The notes: generated by a model from the sequence alone, not told the origin. Shown: positions 51,993-61,334, numbered from the stretch's first letter. The stretch: DNA of 64,000 nt from Carbonactinospora thermoautotrophica (GCF_001543895.1 NZ_JYIJ01000018.1:310001-374000); one strand, 5' to 3'. Program-made: numbers and translations.

Positions 51993-53381
51993 TCAGTCGT
52001 GCACGTGCAGCGGCTTGCCCGCGAGAGCCAGGTGCGCCTCGCCGAGCGCCTCCGACTGCGTCGGGTGCGGGTGGATCAGCTGGGCGACCTCGCTGGGCAA
52101 CGCCTCCCAGTTGTAGATCAGCTGGGCCTCGGCCGTCAGTTCGCCCATGCGAGCGCCGACCATGTGGACACCCACGACCGGACCGTCCTTGAGCTGGATG
52201 ACCTTGACCTCACCGGCCGTCTTGAGGATCTGGCTCTTGCCGTTGCCGCCGAGGTTGTACCGGAAGGACGTGATGTTCTCCGCGCCGTACTTCTCCTTGG
52301 CGGCGGCCTCGGTGAGACCGACCGAGGCGACCTCGGGGTCGCTGTAGGTCACGCGCGGCACGCCGTCGTAGTCGATCGGGGTGACCTTGAGGCCGGCGAG
52401 CCGTTCCGCGACGAGGATGCCCTCGCCGAAGCCCACGTGCGCGAGCTGCGGGGTCGGGATCAGGTCGCCGACGGCCGAGATCGTCGGGACGTTGGTCTGG
52501 CAGTAGCCGTCGACCTTCACGTACCCGCGGTCCATGGCCACGCCGACCTCCTCGTACCCGAGGCCCTCGGAGACCGGGGCGCGGCCCACGGCGACCAGCA
52601 GCAGGTCCGCCTCGAACTGCTTGCCGTTCTCCAGCGAGACCCGCACGCCGTTCTCGGTGTACTCGACCCCGCTGAACCGGGCGCCCACCTCGAACTTGAC
52701 GCCGCGCCGGCGGAAGGCGCGCTCCAGCAGCTTGGAGCTGTTCTCGTCCTCGGCCGGGACCAGCCGCGGCAGCGCCTCGATGATCGTCACCTCGGCCCCG
52801 AACGAACGCCAGATGCTGGCGAACTCCACACCGATCACGCCGCCGCCGAGGATCACCACCGACCTCGGCACGTAGTCCAGTTGCAGCGCCTGGTCGCTGC
52901 AGATCACCCGGTCGCCGTCGATGCGCAGACCGGGCAGGGACTTCGGCACCGAGCCGGTGGCCAGGAGCACGTGCCGACCCTCGACCCGCTGCCCGTTCAC
53001 CTGGACGGCGGTGGGGGAGACCAGGCGGCCCTCACCCTCGATTTGCGTGATCTTGCGGCTGGCCACGAGGCCCTGCAGGCCCTTGTACAGACGCGAGACC
53101 ACCCCGTCCTTGTAGGCATGCACGGCGGGCATGTCGATGCCCTCGAACGTCGCCTTGATGCCGAAGGACGCGGACTCGCGCGCCTGGTCGGCTACCTCAC
53201 CGGCGTGCAGCAGAGCCTTCGTCGGGATGCAGCCGCGGTGCAGGCAGGTCCCGCCCAGCTTGTCCTTCTCGATCAGCGCAACGTTCATGCCGAGCTGAGC
53301 CGCCCGCAAGGCGGCCGCGTACCCGCCGCTGCCGCCGCCGAGAACCACAAGATCGAAAACGGTGTCGGCGTCGCTCGCCAC
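51993..53381 (-). CDS. lpdA: Dihydrolipoamide dehydrogenase (E3)
   Basis: Reoxidises the dihydrolipoyl groups of E2 with NAD+. The 462-residue flavoprotein has the FAD fold (FDLVVLGGGSGGYAAALRAAQ), redox disulfide GGTCLHRGCIPTKALL, NAD fold VVILGGGVIGVEFASIW, and catalytic base in HPHPTQSEALGEAH. GTG 53381 (MASDADTVFDLV) follows GAGGAGGAG. It lies upstream of sucB, so E3 and E2 are likely co-transcribed. Confidence 0.95.
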   Translation of the reverse strand: MASDADTVFDLVVLGGGSGGYAAALRAAQLGMNVALIEKDKLGGTCLHRGCIPTKALLHAGEVADQARESASFGIKATFEGIDMPAVHAYKDGVVSRLYKGLQGLVASRKITQIEGEGRLVSPTAVQVNGQRVEGRHVLLATGSVPKSLPGLRIDGDRVICSDQALQLDYVPRSVVILGGGVIGVEFASIWRSFGAEVTIIEALPRLVPAEDENSSKLLERAFRRRGVKFEVGARFSGVEYTENGVRVSLENGKQFEADLLLVAVGRAPVSEGLGYEEVGVAMDRGYVKVDGYCQTNVPTISAVGDLIPTPQLAHVGFGEGILVAERLAGLKVTPIDYDGVPRVTYSDPEVASVGLTEAAAKEKYGAENITSFRYNLGGNGKSQILKTAGEVKVIQLKDGPVVGVHMVGARMGELTAEAQLIYNWEALPSEVAQLIHPHPTQSEALGEAHLALAGKPLHVHD

Positions 53382-53722
53382 GTTACGTCTCCTCCTCGTT
53401 AGAGCGTCATCGGCCGTCCGAGTGCCGGGCGTGAGCCGTGGGCATGCCCGCGTTGTGGGCGGAACACGCCCCATGACAAGCCTTTTGTATGCCGCAGCAC
53501 ATCTTCGCACCCTGTCGTACTCAGGCAACAATCTGGCCGCGGAACGGATGCCCGGATGGTGCACGTTTCCCTGGTGGTCCCGGCCAACCGGAGCGACCCG
53601 CGCGGGTGCGGGGAGCATCCGACCGCGTGACGCCCGGCCGGTCGAGATGAGCCAAGTGGCTGACGGGCGCCGGCCGGTGCGGTAAACCTTGCGGCGGGTG
53701 GCCGGAGAAGGGAGCAGGTGAG
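53382..53722. other. Divergent promoter region, no gene
   Basis: About 340 bases between divergent lpdA and the small gene at 53723. I find no coding frame with family character and no clear operator; possible weak promoter boxes only. Confidence 0.5.
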
Positions 53723-54061
53723 GTGGGGCTCTTTCGCAGGAAGCGGCGCGGGCGGCTCGCGAGTTCGGCGGACGAGGCGCATCTGGAGGAGTTCGCCCGG
53801 ACCCGTCGGGGCGTGGAGGCGTACATCGAGCCGCGCACCGCGGTGACCGACACGACGGTCGTGCTCGTCGCCGACACCGGCGAGTGGACCCGCCGCCGGG
53901 TCGCCGGACCGCAGGCCGCGCACGCGCTCGCGTACCGGCTCGGCATCCCCGCCTACGACGCCGCGATCGTCGGGTACCCGCAGCGGATGCGGGACTGGAC
54001 CCGGCGCCGCGCCCAGGAGGAAGAGGCGCGCCGCCGGGCCGACTCCGGGGGCCAGCAGTAG
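53723..54061 (+). CDS. Small conserved actinobacterial protein
   Basis: A 112-residue protein with basic ends (MGLFRRKRRGR; WTRRRAQEEEARRRAD) and a central sheet/helix VEAYIEPRTAVTDTTVVLVADTGEWTRRRVAGPQAAHALAYRLGIPAYDAAIVGYPQRMRDW. A similar protein is found next to pepA/lpd in many actinobacteria. Function unknown. The start is GTG 53723. Confidence 0.7.
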   Translation: MGLFRRKRRGRLASSADEAHLEEFARTRRGVEAYIEPRTAVTDTTVVLVADTGEWTRRRVAGPQAAHALAYRLGIPAYDAAIVGYPQRMRDWTRRRAQEEEARRRADSGGQQ

Positions 54062-54114
54062 CGCGACGCCGGAGTCCGGGCGCGGGCCGGGGTTCTGCGG
54101 CCGGCGCCCGTGCC

Positions 54115-55662
54115 TCACAGGTTGCCGGCGACCACGTCCTCGGCCACGCGGACCAGGGTGCGCACCCCCGCGCCGGTGCCGCCCTTCGGGGTGTAGCCGT
54201 ACGGCTCTCGGTTGTTGAACGACGGGCCGGCGATGTCCAGGTGCGCCCAACGGATGCCCTCGCCGACGAACTCCCGCAGGAACAACGCCGCCACCAGCAT
54301 GCCGCCGTAGCGGTCGCCCATGTTCGCGATGTCGGCCACCGGCGAGTCCAGCGACTTGCGCAGATCCTCCGGCAGCGGCATCGGCCACATCTGCTCGCCC
54401 GCGTCGGTGGCCAGCTCGTGGATCCGGCGCAGCACCGCCTCGTCGTTGGACATGATCCCGGCCGTGTGCGACCCGAGCGCGACCATCTGGGCGCCGGTCA
54501 GCGTCGCCACGTCCACGAGCAGGTCCGGCGAGTCCTCGCTGGCCCGCGCGATCGCGTCCGCCAGGATCAGCCGGCCCTCGGCGTCGGTGTTCAGCACCTC
54601 GACGGTCTTGCCGCCGTACATCTTCAGCACGTCCGACGGGCGGATCGCGGTACCCGACGGCATGTTCTCCGCCATCGGCGCGTACGCGGTCACGTTCACC
54701 GGCAGGCCGAGCCGCGCGATCGCGCTGATCGCCGCCACCACCGCCGCCGCGCCGGCCATGTCCGACTTCATCCACTCCATCGACTGCGCCGGCTTGAGCG
54801 ACAGGCCGCCGGAGTCGAAGGTGATGCCCTTGCCGATGAACACCACGTGCTTGGTGGCCTTCTTCGGCCGGTACGTGATCCGCACCAGCCGCGGCGGGTG
54901 CGCCGAACCCTGACCGACGCCGAGGATGCCCCCGTACCCCTCGGCGGCCAGCGCCGCCTCGTCCAGCACCTCCACGTCGAGCCCGGCGTCCTTGGCCGCG
55001 GCCGCGGCGACCTCGGCGAACTCCTTGGGGTGCAGCTGCGAGGGCGGCGTGTTCGTCAGGTCACGGGCGAACCGCACCGCCTCCGCCACCGTCTCGGCGC
55101 GGGCCAGGGCCGCCTTGGCGGCCTTGTCCTTGGCCAGCTCGGTGAGCACGGTGACCGTCTCGACCGGAGCCTTGCGGTCCTCCTTGGAAGCGCCGCGGAA
55201 CTCGTCGAAGGAGTACGCCCCGAGCAGCGCGCCCTCGGCAACGGCTGCCACGTCCGCGACTTCCTCCACCGGCAGCGCGATCGCGACCTTCTTCGTGCCG
55301 GCCAGCGCCCGGACCGCCGCGCCCGCCGCCCGGCGCAGCCGCTCCCGGTCGTACCGGGAGGCACTGTTCTTCCCGGTGTTCTTCCCGCTGTTCTTCCCGT
55401 CCGCCCGTTCCGGCCCGAGGCCCACCGCCACCAGGACCGGAGCGCCGAGCGCCCCGAGCGTGGGAACCTTGGTCACCTCGTCCTCCTTGCCCGTCGCGCC
55501 CAGCGCGGTGAGCGTGGCGACGAGCTTGCCCTTGAGCGCCTTGTCGACGTTCTTCAGGTACTGGCCGAGCACTACGCCCTGGGCGCCCTTGGCCACGCCG
55601 ACGACCAGCGCGTCGGCCTTCGCGGAGCTGGCAGCAACGTTGCTGAGGCTGATCGAAGTCAC
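54115..55662 (-). CDS. pepA: Leucyl aminopeptidase (M17)
   Basis: Cytosolic hexameric two-zinc exopeptidase. The 515-residue protein has a variable N-terminal macro-like domain and the M17 catalytic domain: FIGKGITFDSGGLSLKP (Lys/Asp ligands), MKSDMAGAAAV, NTDAEGRLILADA (signature), and NNREPYGYTPKGGTG at the end. A GKNSGKNTGKNS insertion near residue 90, encoded by a 12-base triplicate (~55365-55400), is peculiar to this copy. Position matches PepB (Rv2213) in the conserved block. Confidence 0.95.
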   Translation of the reverse strand: MTSISLSNVAASSAKADALVVGVAKGAQGVVLGQYLKNVDKALKGKLVATLTALGATGKEDEVTKVPTLGALGAPVLVAVGLGPERADGKNSGKNTGKNSASRYDRERLRRAAGAAVRALAGTKKVAIALPVEEVADVAAVAEGALLGAYSFDEFRGASKEDRKAPVETVTVLTELAKDKAAKAALARAETVAEAVRFARDLTNTPPSQLHPKEFAEVAAAAAKDAGLDVEVLDEAALAAEGYGGILGVGQGSAHPPRLVRITYRPKKATKHVVFIGKGITFDSGGLSLKPAQSMEWMKSDMAGAAAVVAAISAIARLGLPVNVTAYAPMAENMPSGTAIRPSDVLKMYGGKTVEVLNTDAEGRLILADAIARASEDSPDLLVDVATLTGAQMVALGSHTAGIMSNDEAVLRRIHELATDAGEQMWPMPLPEDLRKSLDSPVADIANMGDRYGGMLVAALFLREFVGEGIRWAHLDIAGPSFNNREPYGYTPKGGTGAGVRTLVRVAEDVVAGNL

Positions 55663-55922
55663 CGTGGTTCCGTTCCCGTACGCGAACGTCAGTCAATCGA
55701 CTGATGGTAACGCGGGCGGACTCGCTCCCCGGGTACCGTTCTCGTATGGGTGATTCCACCGGTGATCGCCGCCGCACGTCCTCCCCGCCGCCGCGCCGGG
55801 GGACCGGGCTCGCCCCGCTCGACACAGTCCTGCTCGACGCGGCCCCGTGGCCGAAGACAGTCGCCGGAAACACCTACACCCGGGGTAAGGACCTCGGCCT
55901 TGACGGTGATCAAGCCCCCGAG

Positions 55923-56486
55923 ATGTCGGTGAAGGCGACCCCGGCGCGGCCGGTGCCGGCTGCCCGCATCCTGCTCATCGGGATGATGGGCGCCGGCAAG
56001 TCCACGGTCGGGCGGGCCATGTCCGCGGCGACGGGCTGGCCGTACCTGGACAACGACGAGCTGGTCCGGCGGGCGACCGGGGTGCCCACCCGCCGGATCC
56101 TGCACGAGCGCGGCGTGCGGGCCCTGCGCGAGGCCGAGGCCACCGCCCTGCGGCTCGCCGTCGAGCAGCCCCCGCCGGTGATCGCCGGCATCGCCGGCGG
56201 CGTGGTGGAGAGCCCGGACGACCGGCGGGTGCTGCGCGAGGGCGGCTTCGTCGTCTGGCTGCGCGCCCGGATCGAGACCCTGGCCGCCCGGATCGGCGCC
56301 GGCTCCGCCCGCGCGGACCGCCCCTGGCTGGAGGAGGATCCGAAGACCGTGCTGCGCCGGCTGTACGCGGGCCGTGAGCCGCTGTACGCCGAGGTGGCCA
56401 GCCTGATCGTCGACGTGGACGACGCCACCCCTGAGCAGACCGTCACCACGATCCTCGACACCCTGCGCGCCCGGGCCGGCGGGTGA
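55923..56486 (+). CDS. Shikimate kinase-like P-loop kinase
   Basis: A 187-residue protein: Walker A ILLIGMMGAGKSTVGRAMS, acceptor-site Asp in YLDNDELVRRATGVPTRRILHERGVRALREAEATAL, GIAGGVV in place of the GGG motif, and LEEDPKTVLRRLYAGREPLYAEVASLIVD (lid and adenine region). The pattern fits the shikimate kinase family; since the GGG motif is altered and no aro genes are near, it may act on another small polyol. ATG 55923 is chosen; an upstream in-frame extension to 55704 has no homology. Bases 55663-55922 show no other gene. Confidence 0.75.
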   Translation: MSVKATPARPVPAARILLIGMMGAGKSTVGRAMSAATGWPYLDNDELVRRATGVPTRRILHERGVRALREAEATALRLAVEQPPPVIAGIAGGVVESPDDRRVLREGGFVVWLRARIETLAARIGAGSARADRPWLEEDPKTVLRRLYAGREPLYAEVASLIVDVDDATPEQTVTTILDTLRARAGG

Positions 56487-56496
56487 CCGGCCGGGG

Positions 56497-57621
56497 TCAC
56501 GCGGCGGTGCGTCGCCGCCAGGGGTTCGCGGACTTGGAGGCGGTGGCGTGCTCGCTCGGCCGGGTGGGGAGGGCGTGGCGGAGGAGGCGTTTCCACATGG
56601 AGGCGTACTGGCGGGTGAGCGGACCGGTGATGTAGGGCAGCCGGTATTTCGCGCAGAGGTCGCGCACCCGTGGGGCGATCTCGGCGTAGCGGTTGCTGGG
56701 CAGGTCCGGGAACAGGTGGTGCTCGATCTGGTGGCTGAGGTTCCCGGTCATGATGTGGAAGAGCCGGCTTCCCTCGATGTTGGCCGAGCCGAGGAGTTGG
56801 CGCAGGTACCAGGCGCCGCGGGTCTCGTCCGCGATCTCCTCTTCGGTGAAGGTCTGCGCGGCCTCGGGGAAGTGCCCGCAGAAGATGATCGTGTGGGCCC
56901 AGACGTTGCGGGTGACGTTGGCGGTGAGGTTGCCGAGCAGGCACGGCAGGGCCGAGGGGCCGGACAACAGCGGGAACAGCAGGTAGTCCTTGGTGACCTG
57001 GCGGGTCGCCTTGGCCAGCAGGCCACGGACCTCCCGCAGGAACTCCCCGGTGCTCTTCTCGCCCCGCACCACCGCGTCGAACTCCAGGTCGTACAGGGCG
57101 ATGCCCCACTCGAAGACCGGGGCGAGCAGGGCGTTGTACAGCGGCTGGGCGAGGTAGAGCGGGTGCCAGGGCTGGTCCTCGCTCACGCGCAGGATGGTGT
57201 AGCCGAGGTCGCGGTCCTTGCCGACGACGTTGGTCCAGGTGTGGTGGATCTCGTTGTGGGTGCGCTTCCACGCCGCCGCGGGGGTCACCAGGTCGAACTC
57301 CCAGGTGGTGGAGTGGATCTTCGGGTCGCGCATCCAGTCCCACTGGCCGTGTAGCACGTTGTGCCCGATCTCCATGTTCTCCAGGATCTTCGCGACGGAC
57401 AGCAGCGCGGTGCCGGTGACCCAGGCGGGCGGGAGCAGTGACACCAGGAGCATGGCCCGGCCGCCGGCCTCCAGGCCCCGCTGGACCGCGATCACGCGCC
57501 GGATGTAGCGCGCGTCGCTTTCGCCGCGGTTGGCGAGGACCTCCTCCCGGATCCGGTCGAGCTCGGCGCCGAGGGCTTCGACGTCGGCCTCGGTGAGATG
57601 TTCGGTGACGTTGCTTGGCAT
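56497..57621 (-). CDS. Membrane fatty acid desaturase
   Basis: A 374-residue di-iron desaturase with the three His boxes: GHNVLHGQWDW (~91), THNEIHHTWTN (~125) and LSHQIEHHLFPDLP (~295). Hydrophobic segments surround boxes 1 and 2. Acyl-lipid or acyl-CoA desaturases of this type need electrons from a ferredoxin or from a fused reductase, supplied here by the gene immediately upstream (13 bases apart). ATG 57621 follows AAGGAG. Together they would lower membrane lipid melting point, as with DesA3-Rv3230c of mycobacteria. Confidence 0.9.
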   Translation of the reverse strand: MPSNVTEHLTEADVEALGAELDRIREEVLANRGESDARYIRRVIAVQRGLEAGGRAMLLVSLLPPAWVTGTALLSVAKILENMEIGHNVLHGQWDWMRDPKIHSTTWEFDLVTPAAAWKRTHNEIHHTWTNVVGKDRDLGYTILRVSEDQPWHPLYLAQPLYNALLAPVFEWGIALYDLEFDAVVRGEKSTGEFLREVRGLLAKATRQVTKDYLLFPLLSGPSALPCLLGNLTANVTRNVWAHTIIFCGHFPEAAQTFTEEEIADETRGAWYLRQLLGSANIEGSRLFHIMTGNLSHQIEHHLFPDLPSNRYAEIAPRVRDLCAKYRLPYITGPLTRQYASMWKRLLRHALPTRPSEHATASKSANPWRRRTAA

Positions 57622-57634
57622 GGATGGAACTCCT

Positions 57635-58732
57635 TCACAGCTCGATCTCGACGGGGCCGGCCGCGGCCGACACGCAGGTTTGGACCAGGTCCCCTTCCTC
57701 GCCGTGCACCTGACCGGTGCGCAGGTCGCGCACCTGCCCGTACCGCAGCGGGGCGACACAGCCGAAGCAGATGCCCATGCGGCAGCCGCTCGGCATGGCT
57801 ACCCCGGCGTTCTCGCCCAGGATGAGCAGGGGTGTCGCGCCGTCGGCGTCGACCTCCCGCCCGGTCTTCGTGAAACGGACCCGTCCCCCGCCACCGTCCG
57901 TCGCCGCCACCGCGGGACGGAAGCGCTCGACCCGCAGCCGGTCCGCGATCCCGGCACCTGCCCAGTGCCGCTCCACCTCGTCGAGCATCCCGGCCGGCCC
58001 GCACGCCCACGCCGCGCGCTCGCGCCAGTCCGGGCACAGCTCGGGCACCCGCGCCACGCTCAGCCGGCCGCGCGAACCGGGGGCGCGGGTGTAGTGCTCG
58101 TACAGCCGCAAGGTGGCGAACCGGCGTGCCAGATCCCGCAACTCCGCACCGAAGATCACATCCTGCGGGGTCGGCGCGGAATGCACGAGCACCACGTCCG
58201 GCATCGCGCCGCGCGCGGCCAGGGTGCGCAGCATCCCCATCACCGGCGTGATGCCGCTGCCGGCGGTCCAGAACAGCAGGCGCGGCGGCACCGGGTCGGT
58301 GAGCACGAACTCTCCTTGCGCGACACCGAGCCGCAGCAGCGTGCCGGGGGTCGTCCGGTACACCAGGTGCCGGGACACCCGCCCGCCCGGGATCGCCTTG
58401 ACCGTGATCGAGATGTGGCCGGCCTGCCGTCCGGCCGGCGAGGTCAGCGAGTAGGTGCGCCAGTGCAGCACCCCGCCGATCTCCACCCCCACCCGCACGT
58501 ACTGTCCCGGCAGGTGGCCCGTCCAGCCCCACCCGGGCCGGATCACCAGCGTCGCGGCGTCCGCCGTCTCCCGTCGCACCGCCTCCACCCGTCCGCGCAG
58601 CTCCCGGACCGACCACAACGGGTTCATCAGGCCCAGGTAGTCCTCGGGCAGCAGCGGCGTCGTCAACCAGCCCGTCGTCTGGAGAAAAAGACGACGAGCA
58701 ACCCGGAAAGGCGCACGGCTGCTACGGATCAT
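57635..58732 (-). CDS. Ferredoxin-type flavin oxidoreductase, desaturase partner
   Basis: A 365-residue protein: FAD domain (GQYVRVGVEIGGVLHWRTYSLTS, RxYS), NAD(P)H domain (LLFWTAGSGITPVMGMLRTL), and a C-terminal plant-type [2Fe-2S] domain with CRMGICFGC plus QTCVSAA. The order FNR-FAD-NAD-2Fe2S matches the Rv3230c family, which drives the acyl desaturase DesA3. It is first gene of a two-gene operon with the desaturase. ATG 58732 lacks a good ribosome site, so a later start is possible. A palindrome lies just upstream. Confidence 0.9.
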   Translation of the reverse strand: MIRSSRAPFRVARRLFLQTTGWLTTPLLPEDYLGLMNPLWSVRELRGRVEAVRRETADAATLVIRPGWGWTGHLPGQYVRVGVEIGGVLHWRTYSLTSPAGRQAGHISITVKAIPGGRVSRHLVYRTTPGTLLRLGVAQGEFVLTDPVPPRLLFWTAGSGITPVMGMLRTLAARGAMPDVVLVHSAPTPQDVIFGAELRDLARRFATLRLYEHYTRAPGSRGRLSVARVPELCPDWRERAAWACGPAGMLDEVERHWAGAGIADRLRVERFRPAVAATDGGGGRVRFTKTGREVDADGATPLLILGENAGVAMPSGCRMGICFGCVAPLRYGQVRDLRTGQVHGEEGDLVQTCVSAAAGPVEIEL

Positions 58733-58745
58733 TTTTTGTTCGATT

Positions 58746-58771
58746 TGCCGTATTTGTTCCGCTTTACGGCA
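58746..58771. promoter_or_regulatory. Palindromic operator upstream of desaturase operon
   Basis: TGCCGTA-N12-TACGGCA, 14 bases ahead of the reductase start, in an AT-rich patch. Lipid-responsive TetR/FadR-type repressors use similar sites (compare the DesT system). The regulator is not in the window. Confidence 0.55.
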
Positions 58772-58954
58772 GCCTAAGCGGCCCGGTGGCCAGGAGAAAT
58801 CGACCGTCCGGTGGAATCCCCAGGAATCCCTGCACCGCACCATCTGGGCGTGGGGGTGGACCCGGCGTGCGCCGGCCGTGCCCGCTTCCCGACCGCGCGG
58901 GCGGGGCACGCCGGCGCGCCGATCCGCGCACGGGCCTGTCGTCGGGTGGGGGCG

Positions 58955-59812
58955 TCAACCCGTCGCCAGGAACTTCCGCAGGTGTTCGAGGACGAGCGCG
59001 GGCTGCTCCTCGGGGAGGAAGTGGCCGCAGTCCGGGATCTCCGCCCCGCGGACGTCCTCGGCGTACTCGCGCCAGATGTCGAGGACCGGGACCCTGGCCG
59101 GCAGGCCGGCCGCGCCCCAGAGGGCGAGCACGGGCATCGTGAGCCGACGCCCGGCTTCCCAGTCCGCGTCGTCGTGGGCGGCGTCGTCCGGGAAGGACGC
59201 CCGGTAGTCGTCGAAGCCCGCGCGCAGGGCGCCGGGCTGGGAGAAGGCGCGGACGTACTCGTCGACCGCCTCCTCGACGGCGGGGCGGTTGACCGTCCAG
59301 CGCTCGAAGAAGTACCCGAGGTACCCGCGGACGTCGGCGCCCGCGAGCCGCTCGGGGAGGTCGGGCTGGAGGTGGAACGTCCAGTGCCAGCACGCCTGGG
59401 CGAGACCGGTGTCCATGTCGAAGCGCCGCCACATCTCCCGGGTCGGGATGATGTCCATGACCACCAGGCGCTCCACCTCCGCCGGGTGGTCGAGCGCGTA
59501 GCGGTGGGCGACCCGGGCGCCCCGGTCATGGCCGACGAGCGTGACCTTCTCGTAGCCGAGCAGCCGTACCAGGGCGCGGATGTCGGCCGCCATCGTGCGC
59601 TTGTCGTAGCCGGTGCGGGGCTTGTCGGTGCGCCCGTACCCCCGCAGGTCCGGGGCGACGACGGTGTGGTCGTCCGCCAACGGGCCGATGAGGTGCCGCC
59701 AGCAGTGGCTGGTCTGCGGCCAGCCGTGCAGGAGCACGACCAACGGCCCGTCGCCCTCGATCAGGTAGTGCATGCGCAGCCCGCCGACGTCGGCCATCCG
59801 GGACCGGGCCAT
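58955..59812 (-). CDS. Alpha/beta hydrolase, haloacetate dehalogenase/epoxide hydrolase-like
   Basis: A 285-residue enzyme: oxyanion HGWPQTSHCWRHL, VVAPDLRGYGRTDKP, nucleophile elbow LVGHDRGARVAHRYA (Asp nucleophile in GHDRG, typical of fluoroacetate dehalogenases), and catalytic His in IPDCGHFLPEEQPALV. The Asp nucleophile supports C-halogen or epoxide hydrolysis rather than esterase action; the substrate is not certain. ATG 59812 is divergent from a decayed CGNR gene, with a shared palindrome between. Confidence 0.85.
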   Translation of the reverse strand: MARSRMADVGGLRMHYLIEGDGPLVVLLHGWPQTSHCWRHLIGPLADDHTVVAPDLRGYGRTDKPRTGYDKRTMAADIRALVRLLGYEKVTLVGHDRGARVAHRYALDHPAEVERLVVMDIIPTREMWRRFDMDTGLAQACWHWTFHLQPDLPERLAGADVRGYLGYFFERWTVNRPAVEEAVDEYVRAFSQPGALRAGFDDYRASFPDDAAHDDADWEAGRRLTMPVLALWGAAGLPARVPVLDIWREYAEDVRGAEIPDCGHFLPEEQPALVLEHLRKFLATG

Positions 59813-59854
59813 GACGACCTCCTTTCCAGGTCGACCGCGTGACCGCGATCGGCG

Positions 59855-59873
59855 TAACCGTACTGTGCGGTTA
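59855..59873. promoter_or_regulatory. Palindromic operator between dehalogenase-like gene and CGNR remnant
   Basis: TAACCG-N7-CGGTTA (within GCGTAACCG / CGGTTATGC). It overlaps the first base of the CGNR ATG, so the product probably autoregulated and controlled the hydrolase before it decayed. Confidence 0.55.
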
Positions 59874-60108
59874 TGCGTACCGACAGCGGTCGTCCGGCCC
59901 GGGCATAGGTGTGGGACGGGGGACGCCCCAGCCTCGACCTGGTTAACACCTACCGCGACCGCAAGGGCCGCGGCTGGGAACTGCTCCGCGAACCGGATGA
60001 CCTCGGCGCTTGGCAGGTCGCCGCCGGCCTGCGCCCGCGCCGCCCGCGGTGATCCCCGCGCGGCTGCGCTAGGCCCGAGAACTCCGGGAGGCCGTCAACC
60101 GCTGGCGT
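59873..60108 (+). pseudogene. CGNR/ABATE-domain regulator, decayed
   Basis: From ATG 59873 an N-terminal fragment is interrupted by TAG at 59906. Beyond it the same frame gives WDGGRPSLDLVNTYRDRKGR, PDDLGAWQVAAGLRPR, then stops at 60050; a further piece ARELREAVNRW follows to ~60108. This is the ABATE domain that precedes the CGNR zinc finger; the zinc-finger half is gone. The loss coincides with the left edge of the graspetide cluster. Confidence 0.7.
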
Positions 60109-60113
60109 GGTGG

Positions 60114-61334
60114 CTATGCGTGGAGTCGCCAGGAGTCGGGGGCGTCTGGTGTGTCGAGCCATACGCGCTGTTCGGAGCGCGTGACGGTGAGCCCGTACCG
60201 TTCCAGGGCGGGTCGGTCGGACTTGGCCCACCAGGCGTGAACGGTCTCCACCTCGTCCCACAGGCGGCGGGGGCCGCCCTGGAAGACCTGGGGGTCCCGT
60301 CCGTCCGGGTAGGTCTCCAGGCAGGACCAGGAGCCGTCCGGGTGCAGCAGCCACCGACCGTTCGCCCCGTCCTCGGTGAGCCCGACCTGAAGCACCCCGG
60401 GCATGAAGAGTTGCACGGCCCAGGCGAAGGAGTCCGTGCCGAGCACGTCGCCGCCCAGCGCACTGGCCCGGCCAGGGACGCCCGCCTTCTTGGCCTCGTA
60501 CGCGGGGCGCATCATCGAGCCCACGGTGGGACCGCCTTCGGTGCGGGAGCGCATGAACGAGACCGTGTCGGGCAGGAAACGGCCCGTCGCGGTCCCGTCC
60601 TCGCTCACCGTGAGGCGTACGTACCCGTAAGCGCCGAGTGAGCCGACGACGGTGGTGAGGATGACCGCGCCCGGGGCCGCCTGCTCGACCCACGCGGGGG
60701 GCACGTGGGTGAAGGAGCATGTGGCGATAACCCGGTCATACGGCACCCCTGGCGGGTGGCCGTGCGCCCCGTCCCCCACCACCAGGGCCGGCCGGTATCC
60801 CAGCGACGCCAGCCGAGAGGCGGCAGCCGCCGACAAGACGGCGTCGTATTCCACGCTGGTCACGAGGTCGTCGCCGAGGCGAGCGCACAGCAGCGCCGTG
60901 GAGTAGCCGGTGCCGGTGCCGATCTCCAGCACCCGGGCACCGTCGTAGACCTGGAGGTCTTCCAGCATCCGCACGACAACGCCGGGCAGGGTGGAGGAGC
61001 TTGTCGGGATACCCGTGACTGCTCCGGGCGTATCCCACGATCCGTCGCTGTGGTCGAGCTGCGTCACCCAGGTCTCGTTCTGGTAGGCGAGCGTCAGCCA
61101 CTCGTCCAGCCCCGATATCTCCGGGGTGACCGGGGTGTACTCGGTGAAGCCTTGCGCGTTGGGCGCGGCCGTGTAGAAGCGGGGGAGGAACACGTGCCGT
61201 GGAACCTGCTCCACGGCTGCCCGCCACTGCGGGGAGCGAAGGTCCCCGCTGGCTTCCAGCTCGTCAGCCAAGGCGCGCAACAAGGCTTGCACCCGCTGCG
61301 GGTCAACGGCGGGGGCTTCGTCTTCAACCGTCAA
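60114..61334 (-). CDS. PIMT-type O-methyltransferase of graspetide cluster
   Basis: A 406-residue SAM enzyme: N-terminal EVPRHVFLPRFYTAAP, motif I VLEIGTGTGYSTALLCARL (~135-153), VTSVEYD, LVVGDGAHGHPPGVPYDRVIAT and CSFTHVPPAWVEQAAPGAVIL. This matches the TIGR04188 methyltransferase of ATP-grasp peptide maturation systems. The homologue in the Thermobifida fusca fuscimiditide cluster installs an aspartimide in the graspetide. The C-terminal ~180 residues extend past the PIMT fold. TTG 61334 is chosen: it overlaps the ligase stop and GGGAGG lies 8 bases before; ATG 61364 is the alternative. Confidence 0.88.
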   Translation of the reverse strand: MTVEDEAPAVDPQRVQALLRALADELEASGDLRSPQWRAAVEQVPRHVFLPRFYTAAPNAQGFTEYTPVTPEISGLDEWLTLAYQNETWVTQLDHSDGSWDTPGAVTGIPTSSSTLPGVVVRMLEDLQVYDGARVLEIGTGTGYSTALLCARLGDDLVTSVEYDAVLSAAAASRLASLGYRPALVVGDGAHGHPPGVPYDRVIATCSFTHVPPAWVEQAAPGAVILTTVVGSLGAYGYVRLTVSEDGTATGRFLPDTVSFMRSRTEGGPTVGSMMRPAYEAKKAGVPGRASALGGDVLGTDSFAWAVQLFMPGVLQVGLTEDGANGRWLLHPDGSWSCLETYPDGRDPQVFQGGPRRLWDEVETVHAWWAKSDRPALERYGLTVTRSEQRVWLDTPDAPDSWRLHA

